The notes below the pieces were generated by a model. The model was not told the origin of the DNA and did not search any database. It saw only the letters and a list, made by a program, of their open reading frames with translations. A stretch of DNA of 64,000 nucleotides. Source: G963708325 sp963708325. GTDB lineage: Bacteria; Actinomycetota; Thermoleophilia; Solirubrobacterales; 70-9. Shown one piece after another: positions 1-8,871 of this stretch. Position numbers and translations under genes: made by a program. The DNA lies in the NCBI GenBank assembly GCA_963708325.1, contig OY970203.1:930001-994000 (forward strand), written 5' to 3'. The stretch's first letter is position 1; each line of letters opens with the position of its first letter.

Positions 1-2070
1 GAAGTGATGAGCCGCCAGGAACGGCCCGTCCACGAGGCGAAGGCTCGGCCGACAAGGCTCACGCCGTCGACAACCGACGTCGTGTCTTACGTGCGCACCC
101 AGCGGATCGTCGACGAGGCCTCGCAGCAACTCGGCCGCCGGCGCAACGACACCCTTGAGCTTTGGAAGTCCGCCCCCTTCGTCATCAACTTCATGCGTGA
201 CTACCGTGCGAAGGAAACGTTGCGCACGGCGTTGCGAGGAGGGCAATCGCGGGCACACCTTGTGCGGGAGCTCAGTAAGAGGCCGGCAGTGCTTCTGCCT
301 TGGGGCCAAGTGGAGCGGCGCCGCCGACTTGCCGTTCCGAATGCCCGCTACCGCGACCTTGAGCAGCGCGTGCTCGAGGATGGCCAGTGGCAAGCCCTGT
401 GGGTCCCGCCGACGTTGCCCCCCTATCTTCCCGACCGACCTTTCACGGCTGCGTGGGAGGCCAAGGCGACGAAGTCGCTTGTGTTCTCGGGCTGGCGGGT
501 CGTCCCCGGAGCGACAGCTTCCCTGCTCGGCCACGAGGCTGACCGTCGCGCGCTTCCGGCCGCCCGGGCTCGGCGCTCGGCACGCCACAGGGGCCGTCAG
601 CTGCTCGCGTTTCGATTCGACAGGCGCCAAGGCCCGCAAGGGCTTGGCGCTTTCACAGTCACGTGGCCATCGCGCGTCCTGGCCGAGAAGGTCGATCCAT
701 ACCTCGCCTCCCGGGGGCGAGAAGACCTCGTCCCTCTGTCTGAGGCTCACAAGGCGGCACGGAGGGCATTGGAGCCTCTCGTTGTGAGCGCCACGACTCA
801 ATACGGATCAGGGCGTTCTGACGCGTGGTACTGGGCAGCACCGCTCTTGCTCGATTACGACGAAGGCATTGACGTCGTCGCAGAGCTGGGGCGCAGCGGC
901 AAGCTTGCTCGTTCGGTGTGGGCGAGCCGACGTGAGGGGGAGGCGATCGAAAACGCGCTTGCCATGGCGCGGGCCGTAGTTCAGGACCGAACCCAGCTGG
1001 GTCCGCCACCAAAGGATCTGCTGGACGTGGTCGCGTGGACCGCGCTCGGGGGTGCCGGCACCTGCGCCTTGCGAGCGCTCTCACACATCCTGCCCCAGGA
1101 CGCTGACGCCTCGAGCACGTTCTTGGCCGCTGCCCGGATCGGGTGGGCGCTACGGGTGCTACTCAACCGTCCCGACGCGAGCCAGGTCGTCGAGCTGCTC
1201 CCGCGTCAGCGGATGCGCTCGGGTCGTCGTGAGCCGTTCTGGCGACTTGCCCTTCGATACTGCAGCGCGGGAGCGCTCCAAGGTGTGCTTGACGAGTACC
1301 TCTTCCTGCTCGCGCCTGATGTTGACTCCGAGGATCGGGCCAAGAAGATCTCGGAGGCAGCCGCTGCGGCAATCGAGTTGGAGGCAGTTCGCGTGGGTGC
1401 CGACGACCCCCCGCTCAGCGCCAGAGTGGCACGTCCCTTCAGGCAGCGGTTCATGACCTCTCGGTTCGCGGTGCCGTTCGGCGCCGCGATGGCCGGGGAG
1501 GAAGCCGGGCCGCACCCTGAGCTGATCAGGCAAGCGTTCAACAGCCCATTCTGGCCGTGGGTCCTCATCACTACGTCTGTCGGGCAGGAGGGGCTCGACT
1601 TTCACCGCTACTGCCGGTCACTCGTTCACTGGAACGTCCCGAGCAGCGTCGTCGAGCTCGAGCAGCGAGAGGGCCGAATTCAGCGCTTCCTGAGCCATTC
1701 CGTTCGACAGGCGATGGCAAAGACCCATGGGCCTGCGGCGCTCGAATCAGAGAATCCCTGGGAGTCGCTCCTTGAGCACGGAAGAGTGGCCGCACCGAAG
1801 GAAGACGTTGGGTTTCGGCCAGAGTGGACCTCGGGAAACGCGGACGACGGGATCAACCGCCATGTTCCCGTCCTGAGCTTCAGCCGCGACTACCAGCGGT
1901 TCCTCGACGTGCAGCGCGCCCGGGTCTACTACCGACTCGTGCTGGGTCAGCCGCATCCGGACGAACTTGTCGAGATCCTGATGCAAAGCCTCGATCCCGA
2001 ACTTGCGGCCCGTTTCGCTGAGCATCTCAGGATCGACCTAGCTCCGACACCAGTTCGGGGTCGGAAGTGA
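1..2070 (+). CDS. SF2 helicase, C-terminal part (5' end beyond window)
   Basis: The frame is open at base 1, so the gene is probably cut by the left edge; an internal GTG-ATG pair lies at 4-9. What is visible is the second RecA-like lobe of an SF2 (SNF2-like) helicase: a motif IV-like stretch with LVFSGW near residue 160, motif V with TTSVGQEGLDF near residue 520 and motif VI QREGRIQR near residue 553. No Walker A or DEAH box is present, so the ATP-binding lobe must lie upstream. About 340 residues separate motifs IV and V, far more than in a standard SNF2 lobe. It heads a same-strand run of nuclease and methyltransferase genes, which suggests a DNA translocase role in defence. The family is clear; the exact subfamily is not. 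Confidence 0.8.
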   Translation, partial: EVMSRQERPVHEAKARPTRLTPSTTDVVSYVRTQRIVDEASQQLGRRRNDTLELWKSAPFVINFMRDYRAKETLRTALRGGQSRAHLVRELSKRPAVLLPWGQVERRRRLAVPNARYRDLEQRVLEDGQWQALWVPPTLPPYLPDRPFTAAWEAKATKSLVFSGWRVVPGATASLLGHEADRRALPAARARRSARHRGRQLLAFRFDRRQGPQGLGAFTVTWPSRVLAEKVDPYLASRGREDLVPLSEAHKAARRALEPLVVSATTQYGSGRSDAWYWAAPLLLDYDEGIDVVAELGRSGKLARSVWASRREGEAIENALAMARAVVQDRTQLGPPPKDLLDVVAWTALGGAGTCALRALSHILPQDADASSTFLAAARIGWALRVLLNRPDASQVVELLPRQRMRSGRREPFWRLALRYCSAGALQGVLDEYLFLLAPDVDSEDRAKKISEAAAAAIELEAVRVGADDPPLSARVARPFRQRFMTSRFAVPFGAAMAGEEAGPHPELIRQAFNSPFWPWVLITTSVGQEGLDFHRYCRSLVHWNVPSSVVELEQREGRIQRFLSHSVRQAMAKTHGPAALESENPWESLLEHGRVAAPKEDVGFRPEWTSGNADDGINRHVPVLSFSRDYQRFLDVQRARVYYRLVLGQPHPDELVEILMQSLDPELAARFAEHLRIDLAPTPVRGRK

Positions 2071-2350
2071 CGGCGACCCAATCAGGCTGACCCCGAGTCA
2101 AATGCTGGCGTGGCTGGATGAGGCCGCAAAGCGCGGCTCGTTCGCTGGATTCGATCCGAACTCCCCGCCGATGGGATAGATACAGGCCGTGAGCCAGATA
2201 CAGGCCGTGAGCCGCATCCCCTTCAAGCCGGACGCACGCCAAGAGCTACTAGCGTGTTCACGAGCTAAGCATCAAGCCTTCCCCGAAGCCGTGCGGCGCC
2301 GCTGCAACCAGCCTCGTCAGGCTTGGGACGCTTGAGTCGACCAAACCGAC
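2071..2350. other. Intergenic spacer with no convincing gene
   Basis: 280 bases separate the helicase fragment from the next large gene. No open frame here resembles a protein and no clear terminator is seen. The only structure found is the 18-bp tandem duplication listed separately. A promoter for the downstream gene may lie here, but no convincing -35/-10 pair stands out. Confidence 0.5.
2178..2213. repeat. 18-bp perfect tandem duplication
   Basis: The unit AGATACAGGCCGTGAGCC occurs at 2178-2195 and again immediately at 2196-2213 without mismatch. It sits in the spacer ahead of the nuclease-helicase gene. It could be a replication-slippage duplication or a paired binding site; nothing else in the sequence decides between these. 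Confidence 0.85.
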
Positions 2351-5300
2351 ATGCTGAGCCTCGCTGACAACACGCTGATCCTCGCCGCAACGGACCTCTC
2401 CAACTACCTCGCCTGCGCCCACCTCACCCAGCAGCAGCTCGCGATCGCCCGGGGAGAGCGCGGCAAGTCGCGCCCCGCACACGATCCGCATGCGGATCTG
2501 ATCCGCGCCCGGGGTGAGGCTCACGAGGAAGCACAGCTGGAGAGGCTGAGCGCGGGGTGCGGTGGTCACATCGACCTCTCGTCCGCTGAGATCCCAAATA
2601 CCCGCGAGGAGCTAGAGGCCGCCGCTGAGACGACCGCCGCCGCAATGCGCGACGGCGCACCGCTGATCTACCAGGCCCAACTCTTCGGTGGGCATTGGCA
2701 AGGCAGGACGGATTTTTTGCGGCGTGTCGCGAAGCCGTCCGACCTCGGCACGCATTCCTATGAGGTCATCGATACCAAGCTCGCGCGCGAGGTAAAGCCG
2801 CACTTCGTCCATCAGCTGAGCCTCTACAACCGCCTGCTCGCTTACGTTCAGGGCCTCGAGCCAGACCTCGCCCATGCGATCCTCGGCGACGGCTCGGAGG
2901 TTGCAATCGAGCTTCGCCGCTACGCGGCCCTTCATCGGCATGTGGTCGGAAACCTCGAGCGGGTTGTGTCCCAGCTGGCCCAGCCCACCTACCCCGAGCC
3001 GGTTGCGCACTGCGAGATCTGCGCATTGGCCTCCGAGTGCTACGGGCGACGTGTGGCGGACGACCACCTCAGCCTCGTGGCGCACGCTCGCCGCGAGCAC
3101 CGCGATCAGCTCGTGGAGCTCGGGATCCCGACGGTCTTGGCCCTTGCGGAGGGCGACGGATCCGATACCGGGACGGTGGGGCCCGACCGTTACGAGCTCC
3201 TACACCACCAGGCCGCCCTCCAGGTCGCCTCCCGCGTGAGCGGCGAGCCACGCCATCGGCACCTCCCGCCGGCCCGGGCGGCTGGCTACGCGGAACTCCC
3301 AACCTCCAGCGACGGGGACATCTTCTTCGACCTCGAGGGCGACCCATATATCGGCGACGGCGGGATTGAGTATCTCTGGGGCTGGTGGACTGCCGGGTCC
3401 GAGTACGAGTGCATCTGGGCACACGACGCGAGCGCCGAGAAGACGGCCTTTGAGCGGTTCGTCGACCGGGTCATCGAGCTGCGTCACCGCCATCCCGATC
3501 TTCACGTCTACCACTACGCGGCGCATGAGCGCGCCAAGCTGCGCAGCCTCTCGATCGCGTACGCGACGCGCGAGGAGGAGATCGACGGCCTGTTGCGCGA
3601 CGAGGTGTTCGTCGACCTCTACGCCGTCGTTCGCCACGCGCTTCAGGTCGGCGAGGAGAGCTACTCGCTGAAGAAGCTCGAGCGCCACCACGACTTCCAG
3701 CGCCTCGAGGAGCGCGTGCGCGAGGGCGGCGGATCGATCGTTGCCTATGAGACCTGGCTCAAGACCGAGGATCGGGAGCTGCTCGAGGCGATCCGTGCCT
3801 ACAACGAAGAGGACTGCCGCTCGACAGTCTCGCTCCGCGACTGGCTGGTGGAGGAGATGCGCCCTGAGGCGGAGGCCGAACTCAGCGTGGATTTCGACGA
3901 CTACCGGACGCCCGAGCTGCAAGAGGAGCACGGGCCACCGGCCTGGATAGCCGATGTCCAGGCACTCATCGACGAACTGGTCGATGGGCTGCCAACGGAC
4001 GGCAGCGAGGACACGCCCGACGAGGCGGAGCGGCGGCTCATTTCGCACCTGCTCCTCTATCACCGCCGCGAAGGCAAGCCCGCCTGGTGGCGCCACTTCG
4101 ACCTGCGCGGCACGCCCGTCTCGGAGTTGATCGATGAGCGCGACGCGTTGGCGGGTCTCGTCCGAGATGAGAGCCGGCCACCAGTCCCGTTCAAGCGCTC
4201 CCTGGATTACGCGTTCACGTTTCCGCCCCAGGAGTTCCGACTCGATCTCGGCGGGGTAATCGACCCCACCACTGATGAGGCGCACAAGCTAGTCGGGATC
4301 GAGGACGATCATGTGGTCCTCCGGCGGGGAGCCAACGCTGCGGCGCCCGCGCCGACGGCGCTAATACCGAGCGCTCCGATCGACGTAGCGGTGCTGCGCA
4401 ACGGCCTGATGGAGCTCGCGCGATCGGTGCTCGCTGGAGACGGAAGGGCAGCCGCAGTGAGGGCCATGCTTCGCCGAGAGCGGCCGCGGCTCAAGTCTGG
4501 ATACCTCGGCGAGGGCACCGATGCGTTGGTCTCTGCAACGCGGGGGCTCGATGGCTCGATCCTTCCCGTGCAGGGGCCGCCGGGCACCGGCAAGACGCAC
4601 TGGGCAGCACGGATGATTGTTGCGGCCCTTGGCGAGGGCCGGCGGGTCGGCGTCACCGCCCCGAGTCACGCCGCGATCCAGACGCTCTTGGGCATGGTCG
4701 AGGCTCACGCGGCCGACGAGGGGGTGCGCTTCACCGGCATCTACAAGGGTGACGGCTACGAGAGTGCGCACGATCTCGTCGCGGTCACCGACGACAACGC
4801 GAACGTCACCGACGACTACCAGCTCGTCGCCGGCACAGCATGGCTGTTCGCACGCGAGCAGCATCGGGTGAGGTTCGACCTCCTGTTCATCGACGAGGCT
4901 GGCCAGTACGCGCTTGCGAACGCCGCCGCCGGGGGTCTCTCGGCAGCGAATCTCGTCTTCCTCGGCGACCCCCAGCAACTGCCGCAGGTGACACAGGCCG
5001 ATCACCCCGGCGGATCCGGCGCCTCCGTGCTCGAGCACCTGCTCGAAGGGGCAGCCACGATCTCCTCTGAGCGTGGGGTGCTCTTGACCGAGACCTGGCG
5101 CATGCACCCTGACGTGTGCGCGTTCGTTTCGGAGCGAAGCTACGACTCGCGGCTTCACTCCCGGCCGGCGTGCACGCGCCGAATGGTTGAAGCGCCGGTG
5201 AGTGCTCTTACGGGAACCGGCCTGCGCGCAATGGCGATCGACCACGAGGGGCGTAGCCAGTCGAGCCCCGAGGAGGCGGAGGCGATTGCACAGGCGTGCC

Positions 5301-5731
5301 GGGATCTGCTCGATAGCGCGACCGTGACCGACGATGAGGGCAGAACGCACGCTCTGACCGCTGAGGACATCCTCGTCGTCGCGCCGTACAACCTCGCCGT
5401 TCGTTCGATCCGCCAGCGTGTACCGGCCGGGGTCGAGGTTGGAACCGTTGATCGCTTCCAGGGCCAGCAGGCGCCGGTGGTCTTCTATTCGATGACGTGC
5501 TCCTCGGGCGAGGACGCCCCGCGGGGGATCGACTTCCTCTTCGACTCCCACCGCCTCAACGTCGCCATCTCGCGCGCCCAGTGCCTTGCAGTGCTCGTCC
5601 ACAGCCCTCGGGTACTGGATACGGATTGCCCGACGCTCGGGGCGATGGAGTTGGTCGACGGAGTGTGCCGGTTCGTGGAAATGGCCGAAGCGGTAGAGAC
5701 ACGTGAGTTCGGCCAACAGACTCGCGTCTAA
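2351..5731 (+). CDS. TM0106-type RecB-like nuclease / RNase H-like exonuclease / UPF1-like helicase
   Basis: This 1126-residue protein has three modules. Residues 1-235 form a RecB/Cas4-like PD-(D/E)XK nuclease: D121, then V-I-D141-T-K143, and Q155/Y159 as the QxxxY motif. Cysteines C22, C221, C224 and C230 match the layout of an iron-sulfur clasp. Around residues 320-500 is an RNase H-like 3'-5' exonuclease with an FDLEGD motif near 327 and a late YNEEDC motif. Residues from about 730 form an SF1 UPF1/Dna2-like helicase: Walker A GPPGTGKT near 742, DEAG near 847, GDPQQLPQ, DRFQGQQ and LNVAISRAQ. Such proteins are known as TM0106-family nucleases; their biological role is poorly defined. Its position beside methyltransferases and a PLD nuclease suggests degradation of foreign DNA. 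Confidence 0.9.
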   Translation: MLSLADNTLILAATDLSNYLACAHLTQQQLAIARGERGKSRPAHDPHADLIRARGEAHEEAQLERLSAGCGGHIDLSSAEIPNTREELEAAAETTAAAMRDGAPLIYQAQLFGGHWQGRTDFLRRVAKPSDLGTHSYEVIDTKLAREVKPHFVHQLSLYNRLLAYVQGLEPDLAHAILGDGSEVAIELRRYAALHRHVVGNLERVVSQLAQPTYPEPVAHCEICALASECYGRRVADDHLSLVAHARREHRDQLVELGIPTVLALAEGDGSDTGTVGPDRYELLHHQAALQVASRVSGEPRHRHLPPARAAGYAELPTSSDGDIFFDLEGDPYIGDGGIEYLWGWWTAGSEYECIWAHDASAEKTAFERFVDRVIELRHRHPDLHVYHYAAHERAKLRSLSIAYATREEEIDGLLRDEVFVDLYAVVRHALQVGEESYSLKKLERHHDFQRLEERVREGGGSIVAYETWLKTEDRELLEAIRAYNEEDCRSTVSLRDWLVEEMRPEAEAELSVDFDDYRTPELQEEHGPPAWIADVQALIDELVDGLPTDGSEDTPDEAERRLISHLLLYHRREGKPAWWRHFDLRGTPVSELIDERDALAGLVRDESRPPVPFKRSLDYAFTFPPQEFRLDLGGVIDPTTDEAHKLVGIEDDHVVLRRGANAAAPAPTALIPSAPIDVAVLRNGLMELARSVLAGDGRAAAVRAMLRRERPRLKSGYLGEGTDALVSATRGLDGSILPVQGPPGTGKTHWAARMIVAALGEGRRVGVTAPSHAAIQTLLGMVEAHAADEGVRFTGIYKGDGYESAHDLVAVTDDNANVTDDYQLVAGTAWLFAREQHRVRFDLLFIDEAGQYALANAAAGGLSAANLVFLGDPQQLPQVTQADHPGGSGASVLEHLLEGAATISSERGVLLTETWRMHPDVCAFVSERSYDSRLHSRPACTRRMVEAPVSALTGTGLRAMAIDHEGRSQSSPEEAEAIAQACRDLLDSATVTDDEGRTHALTAEDILVVAPYNLAVRSIRQRVPAGVEVGTVDRFQGQQAPVVFYSMTCSSGEDAPRGIDFLFDSHRLNVAISRAQCLAVLVHSPRVLDTDCPTLGAMELVDGVCRFVEMAEAVETREFGQQTRV

Positions 5732-6079
5732 CCAGATGCAGCGTGCCGTCAGTCGCCAGCTACCTCCAGATCGTCACCTTGTCACCGGGTATCGCATCAT
5801 CGGGCAACGGCTGGGTCTCTGCCGCTTCGACCCGAGCGGCCGATCCAAGAGTTGCAGGGGCGTCGAACCCGTCTACCGGGTGAAACGAGACCGCGGGGGG
5901 CCCATGGCGACAATCAGGAACTCGCGCCGCGTGCCAATGTCGGCGGAGAGCCGCCAGCTTCCATCTCCAAAGCAAGCGCCTCTTGTGCCCTCGAATCCGG
6001 TCTCATCGGCCCTAATGACAATCGTGGCCAAGCTTCCGGACTGCGTGAGCATCCGAGCCGAAACCTAGGGTGACCGAGC
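5732..6079. other. 348-bp spacer, no gene seen
   Basis: Open frames occur in this stretch on both strands, but none has a recognisable motif, good start context or codon use like its neighbours. No repeats, tRNA or clear terminator were seen. It probably separates two transcription units and may hold the promoter for the methyltransferase pair. Confidence 0.4.
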
Positions 6080-7243
6080 ATGAGCGTCACATCGCCGGCT
6101 TCGCATGGTGGACTCGCCGAACGCTTTTATGCAATCGACTGGTCGTTTCGGGACTCCGACCGCGATCCGGTTCATGACGTGCATCCATATCCCGCGCGAT
6201 TCATTCGTGAGATCCCCGCGGCTGCGCTAGATCTCGCGCCCTCTCGGGGGCTTGTCGTCGACCCTTACTGCGGGGCCGGAACGACCCCTGTCGAGGCGGT
6301 ACGCAAAGAGAGACCCGCTTTGGCAATCGACCTGAATCCGATTGCGACGCTGATTACGAGGGCCAAGCTCTCGGGCTGGACGTCGGAAGACTCCGAACTG
6401 CTACCGGCCCATCGTCATGCTCTGCTGAGCTCCGCCATCTCGGGCCACGCCAAGACGCTTGAGCGTGCTCGCGCTGAGATCCCTCGTGTTGATCACTGGT
6501 TTTCGGAGGTGGCGCAGCGGCTGCTCGCCGGGGCTACCTCATACATCCAGGGCCTTGAGGATTCGGATCCTTGGAAGGTTCGCCTTTCATGCGCTCTCTC
6601 GAGTGTCGTCGTGCAGATCTCCCGGCAGGAGTCGGACACCCGCTATGCGGCTATCGACAAAGCAGTCGACGTCGAGCGGGCACTCAATGTCCTGGGCAGG
6701 GCGGTTGACCGCGTGGCCGACGCGGCTTGGCGGCTAAGCGCCGAAACCAGAGACCAAATCCACGCTCGCGTGATCACCGGCGATGCGGCGGATCTCTCTA
6801 CCTGTCTTACCGAGGACGTCGCGGCCGCTGTGTTCTCACCTCCCTATCCGAACGCCTACGAGTACTGGCTCTACCACAAGTACCGCATGTACTGGCTCGG
6901 CTTCGACCCTATCGCTGTTCGATCGTCCGAGATCGGCGCCCGTCCTTTCTACTCTGGCAGCGGAAAGCTTACGGAGCGCGATTTTGGAGCGCAGGTACGT
7001 CCGGTATTTCGGGCTCTGTCCGAACGCCTCGTACCAGCAGGAATAGTGCTTGTGGTTGTTGGCGACTCGGTGATCAGAGGTCGCTACGTCGACAACGGAG
7101 AGCTCTTGACGCAGATCGCAGCCGAGGAGGGCTTAGGGCTGGTGGGATCTACTCACCGGATGATTCGAACGACGAGGCGCTCCTTCAACCTCGCCGTGGC
7201 TCGTGCACGCTCTGAACACGTACTCCTTTTTTCGTCAGGATGA
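6080..7243 (+). CDS. DNA amino-methyltransferase (SPPY type), first of a pair
   Basis: A 387-residue S-adenosylmethionine-dependent DNA methyltransferase. An HPYPARF element lies near residue 35, SAM-binding motif I as VDPYCGAGTT near 60-69, and catalytic motif IV as SPPY near 254-257. Late in the protein is a VVVGDSVIRG stretch typical of this family. Exocyclic amino-methyltransferases use (D/N/S)PP(Y/F/W); serine in the first position is most often found in N4-cytosine enzymes, so m4C is the likelier product, though N6-adenine cannot be excluded. The stop overlaps the next start as ATGA, indicating translational coupling. Base composition is visibly less GC-rich than the later chromosomal genes. 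It would protect host DNA or mark it for the neighbouring nucleases. Confidence 0.88.
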   Translation: MSVTSPASHGGLAERFYAIDWSFRDSDRDPVHDVHPYPARFIREIPAAALDLAPSRGLVVDPYCGAGTTPVEAVRKERPALAIDLNPIATLITRAKLSGWTSEDSELLPAHRHALLSSAISGHAKTLERARAEIPRVDHWFSEVAQRLLAGATSYIQGLEDSDPWKVRLSCALSSVVVQISRQESDTRYAAIDKAVDVERALNVLGRAVDRVADAAWRLSAETRDQIHARVITGDAADLSTCLTEDVAAAVFSPPYPNAYEYWLYHKYRMYWLGFDPIAVRSSEIGARPFYSGSGKLTERDFGAQVRPVFRALSERLVPAGIVLVVVGDSVIRGRYVDNGELLTQIAAEEGLGLVGSTHRMIRTTRRSFNLAVARARSEHVLLFSSG

Positions 7244-8787
7244 AGCTCACGCTGTCACTTCCACGCTACGAGCTGTTTCCATACGAGCGTGAGCTAGTCG
7301 AGCGGCAGTTAAATGCGCTTCCCGCCACGCTCGTCGAGGCCGAAAACGGAACGGCGGTCATAGATTCGGAAGCATCCAGTGCGAAACTGCGGAGACTCAC
7401 TTACATCGATCGCATTGACTTCCCAGGAGGTCAGTCCCTGATCCCCGATTGCGCGCGATTCGAGGCTGAGCACAGACGTCGAAACGGCCGAACTGATGCG
7501 CGGCAGGCAACGCGGTACCACCTCCACGGAATCCACGAGTACAAGGGGAAGTTCACTCCTCAAACCGTGCGCGCCTTCTTGGGCCTCCTAGATGTCCAGG
7601 AAGGTGACTGGCTTCTCGACCCGTTCTGCGGGTCAGGAACAGCTCTGCTTGAGGGACTCTCGTGGAGCGCCGGTGTAGTTGGTATCGACCGTTCCCCCAT
7701 GGCCGCCTTTCTGTCTGAGGCGAAGGTAACTGCCATGCGCCACCCCCACCCTGGAAAGCTCGCAGGAGAGCTCGCGACCTGGGCATCAGACGCGAGCACG
7801 GCAGCCGACCATGCGCAGCAGCGTCCCAGAGGGCCCTTCCGAGGCCTCCAGCACCTCGACTCCGAGAGCTTGGAATATCTCAAGGATTGGTTCACTGAGC
7901 CGGCGTTGGCCGCCCTGAGCGCGGCGCTCGCCTCTCGAAGTCGGCTGGAAACCGTCACGGCGCGTCGGTTGGCGGATGTCGCCATCAGCTCGCTCTGCCG
8001 GAGCGTCAGTCTCCAGCTTCCCGAGGATCTACGTATCCGCCGACGTCCACCTGGATTCGTCGCCCCACCGATTGGACCATTGCTTGCTGAGGCGGCGGAT
8101 CGCATTGTGACCGCGCTGTCCGAACTCCACACGATGGGTGTTCGCGGCAAGGGTCCAGCCCATGTGGTTTGCGGCTCCGCCGAGGGACAGGCGGCTTACC
8201 GGCATCTGGCCTCGCGAACCTCCCGATGCGCAGTGATCACATCTCCTCCCTATGCCACGGCGCTGCCGTACATAGATACCGATCGTCTGTCAATGATCCT
8301 GCTCGGGCTAGCGTCGAGAAGCCAGATTGGTCTGCTTGAGCGCAATCTGTTGGGCAGCCGAGAGTGGACCAAGACGGAGCACGGCCGCTGGGAGGAGCGG
8401 TTGTGCGCCAACTCGGACGCGCTGCCGATGAGCATCGTTCGGCTGTGCGGAAAAATCAAGCGTGAGACGCGGGAGGCTGATGGTTTCCGGCGACGGGCGG
8501 TGGCAGCGCTCCTGTACCGGTACTTCGCGGGGATGCAGAACTCGCTTGGAGCCGTCCGCAACACGCTGCGTCCGGGGGAGCATGCGGTCTTCATCGTGGG
8601 CAATAACCGCACTCGAGGCGCAACGGGCGAGATCCTGATAGAAACACCGGAACTCCTCGCCGACGTCGCGCAAGCCGAGGATTACCAAGTCGAGGAGCTG
8701 ATTCCGCTCGAGACCTGGCCCCGTTTCGGGCTGCACCACGCTAACGGAATAGGCTCCGAAGCCGCGGTTTGGCTGGTCGCAACTTGA
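7240..8787 (+). CDS. DNA amino-methyltransferase (SPPY type), second of a pair
   Basis: A 515-residue DNA methyltransferase coupled by a 4-bp overlap to the gene before it. It shows HEYKGKFTPQ near residue 103 (the counterpart of HPYPARF in its neighbour), motif I LDPFCGSGT near 125, and SPPY in the context VITSPPYAT near 337. A VGNNRTRG stretch near residue 455 corresponds to VVVGDSVIRG in the first enzyme. The two proteins share motif order but differ strongly in length and sequence, so this is not a recent duplication. Two coupled enzymes of this sort are expected when each methylates one strand of an asymmetric target. N4-cytosine methylation is inferred from the SPPY box. Confidence 0.88.
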   Translation: MKLTLSLPRYELFPYERELVERQLNALPATLVEAENGTAVIDSEASSAKLRRLTYIDRIDFPGGQSLIPDCARFEAEHRRRNGRTDARQATRYHLHGIHEYKGKFTPQTVRAFLGLLDVQEGDWLLDPFCGSGTALLEGLSWSAGVVGIDRSPMAAFLSEAKVTAMRHPHPGKLAGELATWASDASTAADHAQQRPRGPFRGLQHLDSESLEYLKDWFTEPALAALSAALASRSRLETVTARRLADVAISSLCRSVSLQLPEDLRIRRRPPGFVAPPIGPLLAEAADRIVTALSELHTMGVRGKGPAHVVCGSAEGQAAYRHLASRTSRCAVITSPPYATALPYIDTDRLSMILLGLASRSQIGLLERNLLGSREWTKTEHGRWEERLCANSDALPMSIVRLCGKIKRETREADGFRRRAVAALLYRYFAGMQNSLGAVRNTLRPGEHAVFIVGNNRTRGATGEILIETPELLADVAQAEDYQVEELIPLETWPRFGLHHANGIGSEAAVWLVAT

Positions 8788-8871
8788 CGATCGGCTCGTC
8801 GACCGACCCCAGCGCTTCGAGGCAGCCCAACGGGCGAGCAACGGCTGACCGCGGCCAGATATGTTCGCGGT

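Noticed and set aside
5703..6068. A 121-codon frame in the spacer before the first methyltransferase
   Set aside because: No motif, no ribosome site, and composition unlike the neighbours; it also overlaps the end of the nuclease-helicase gene.
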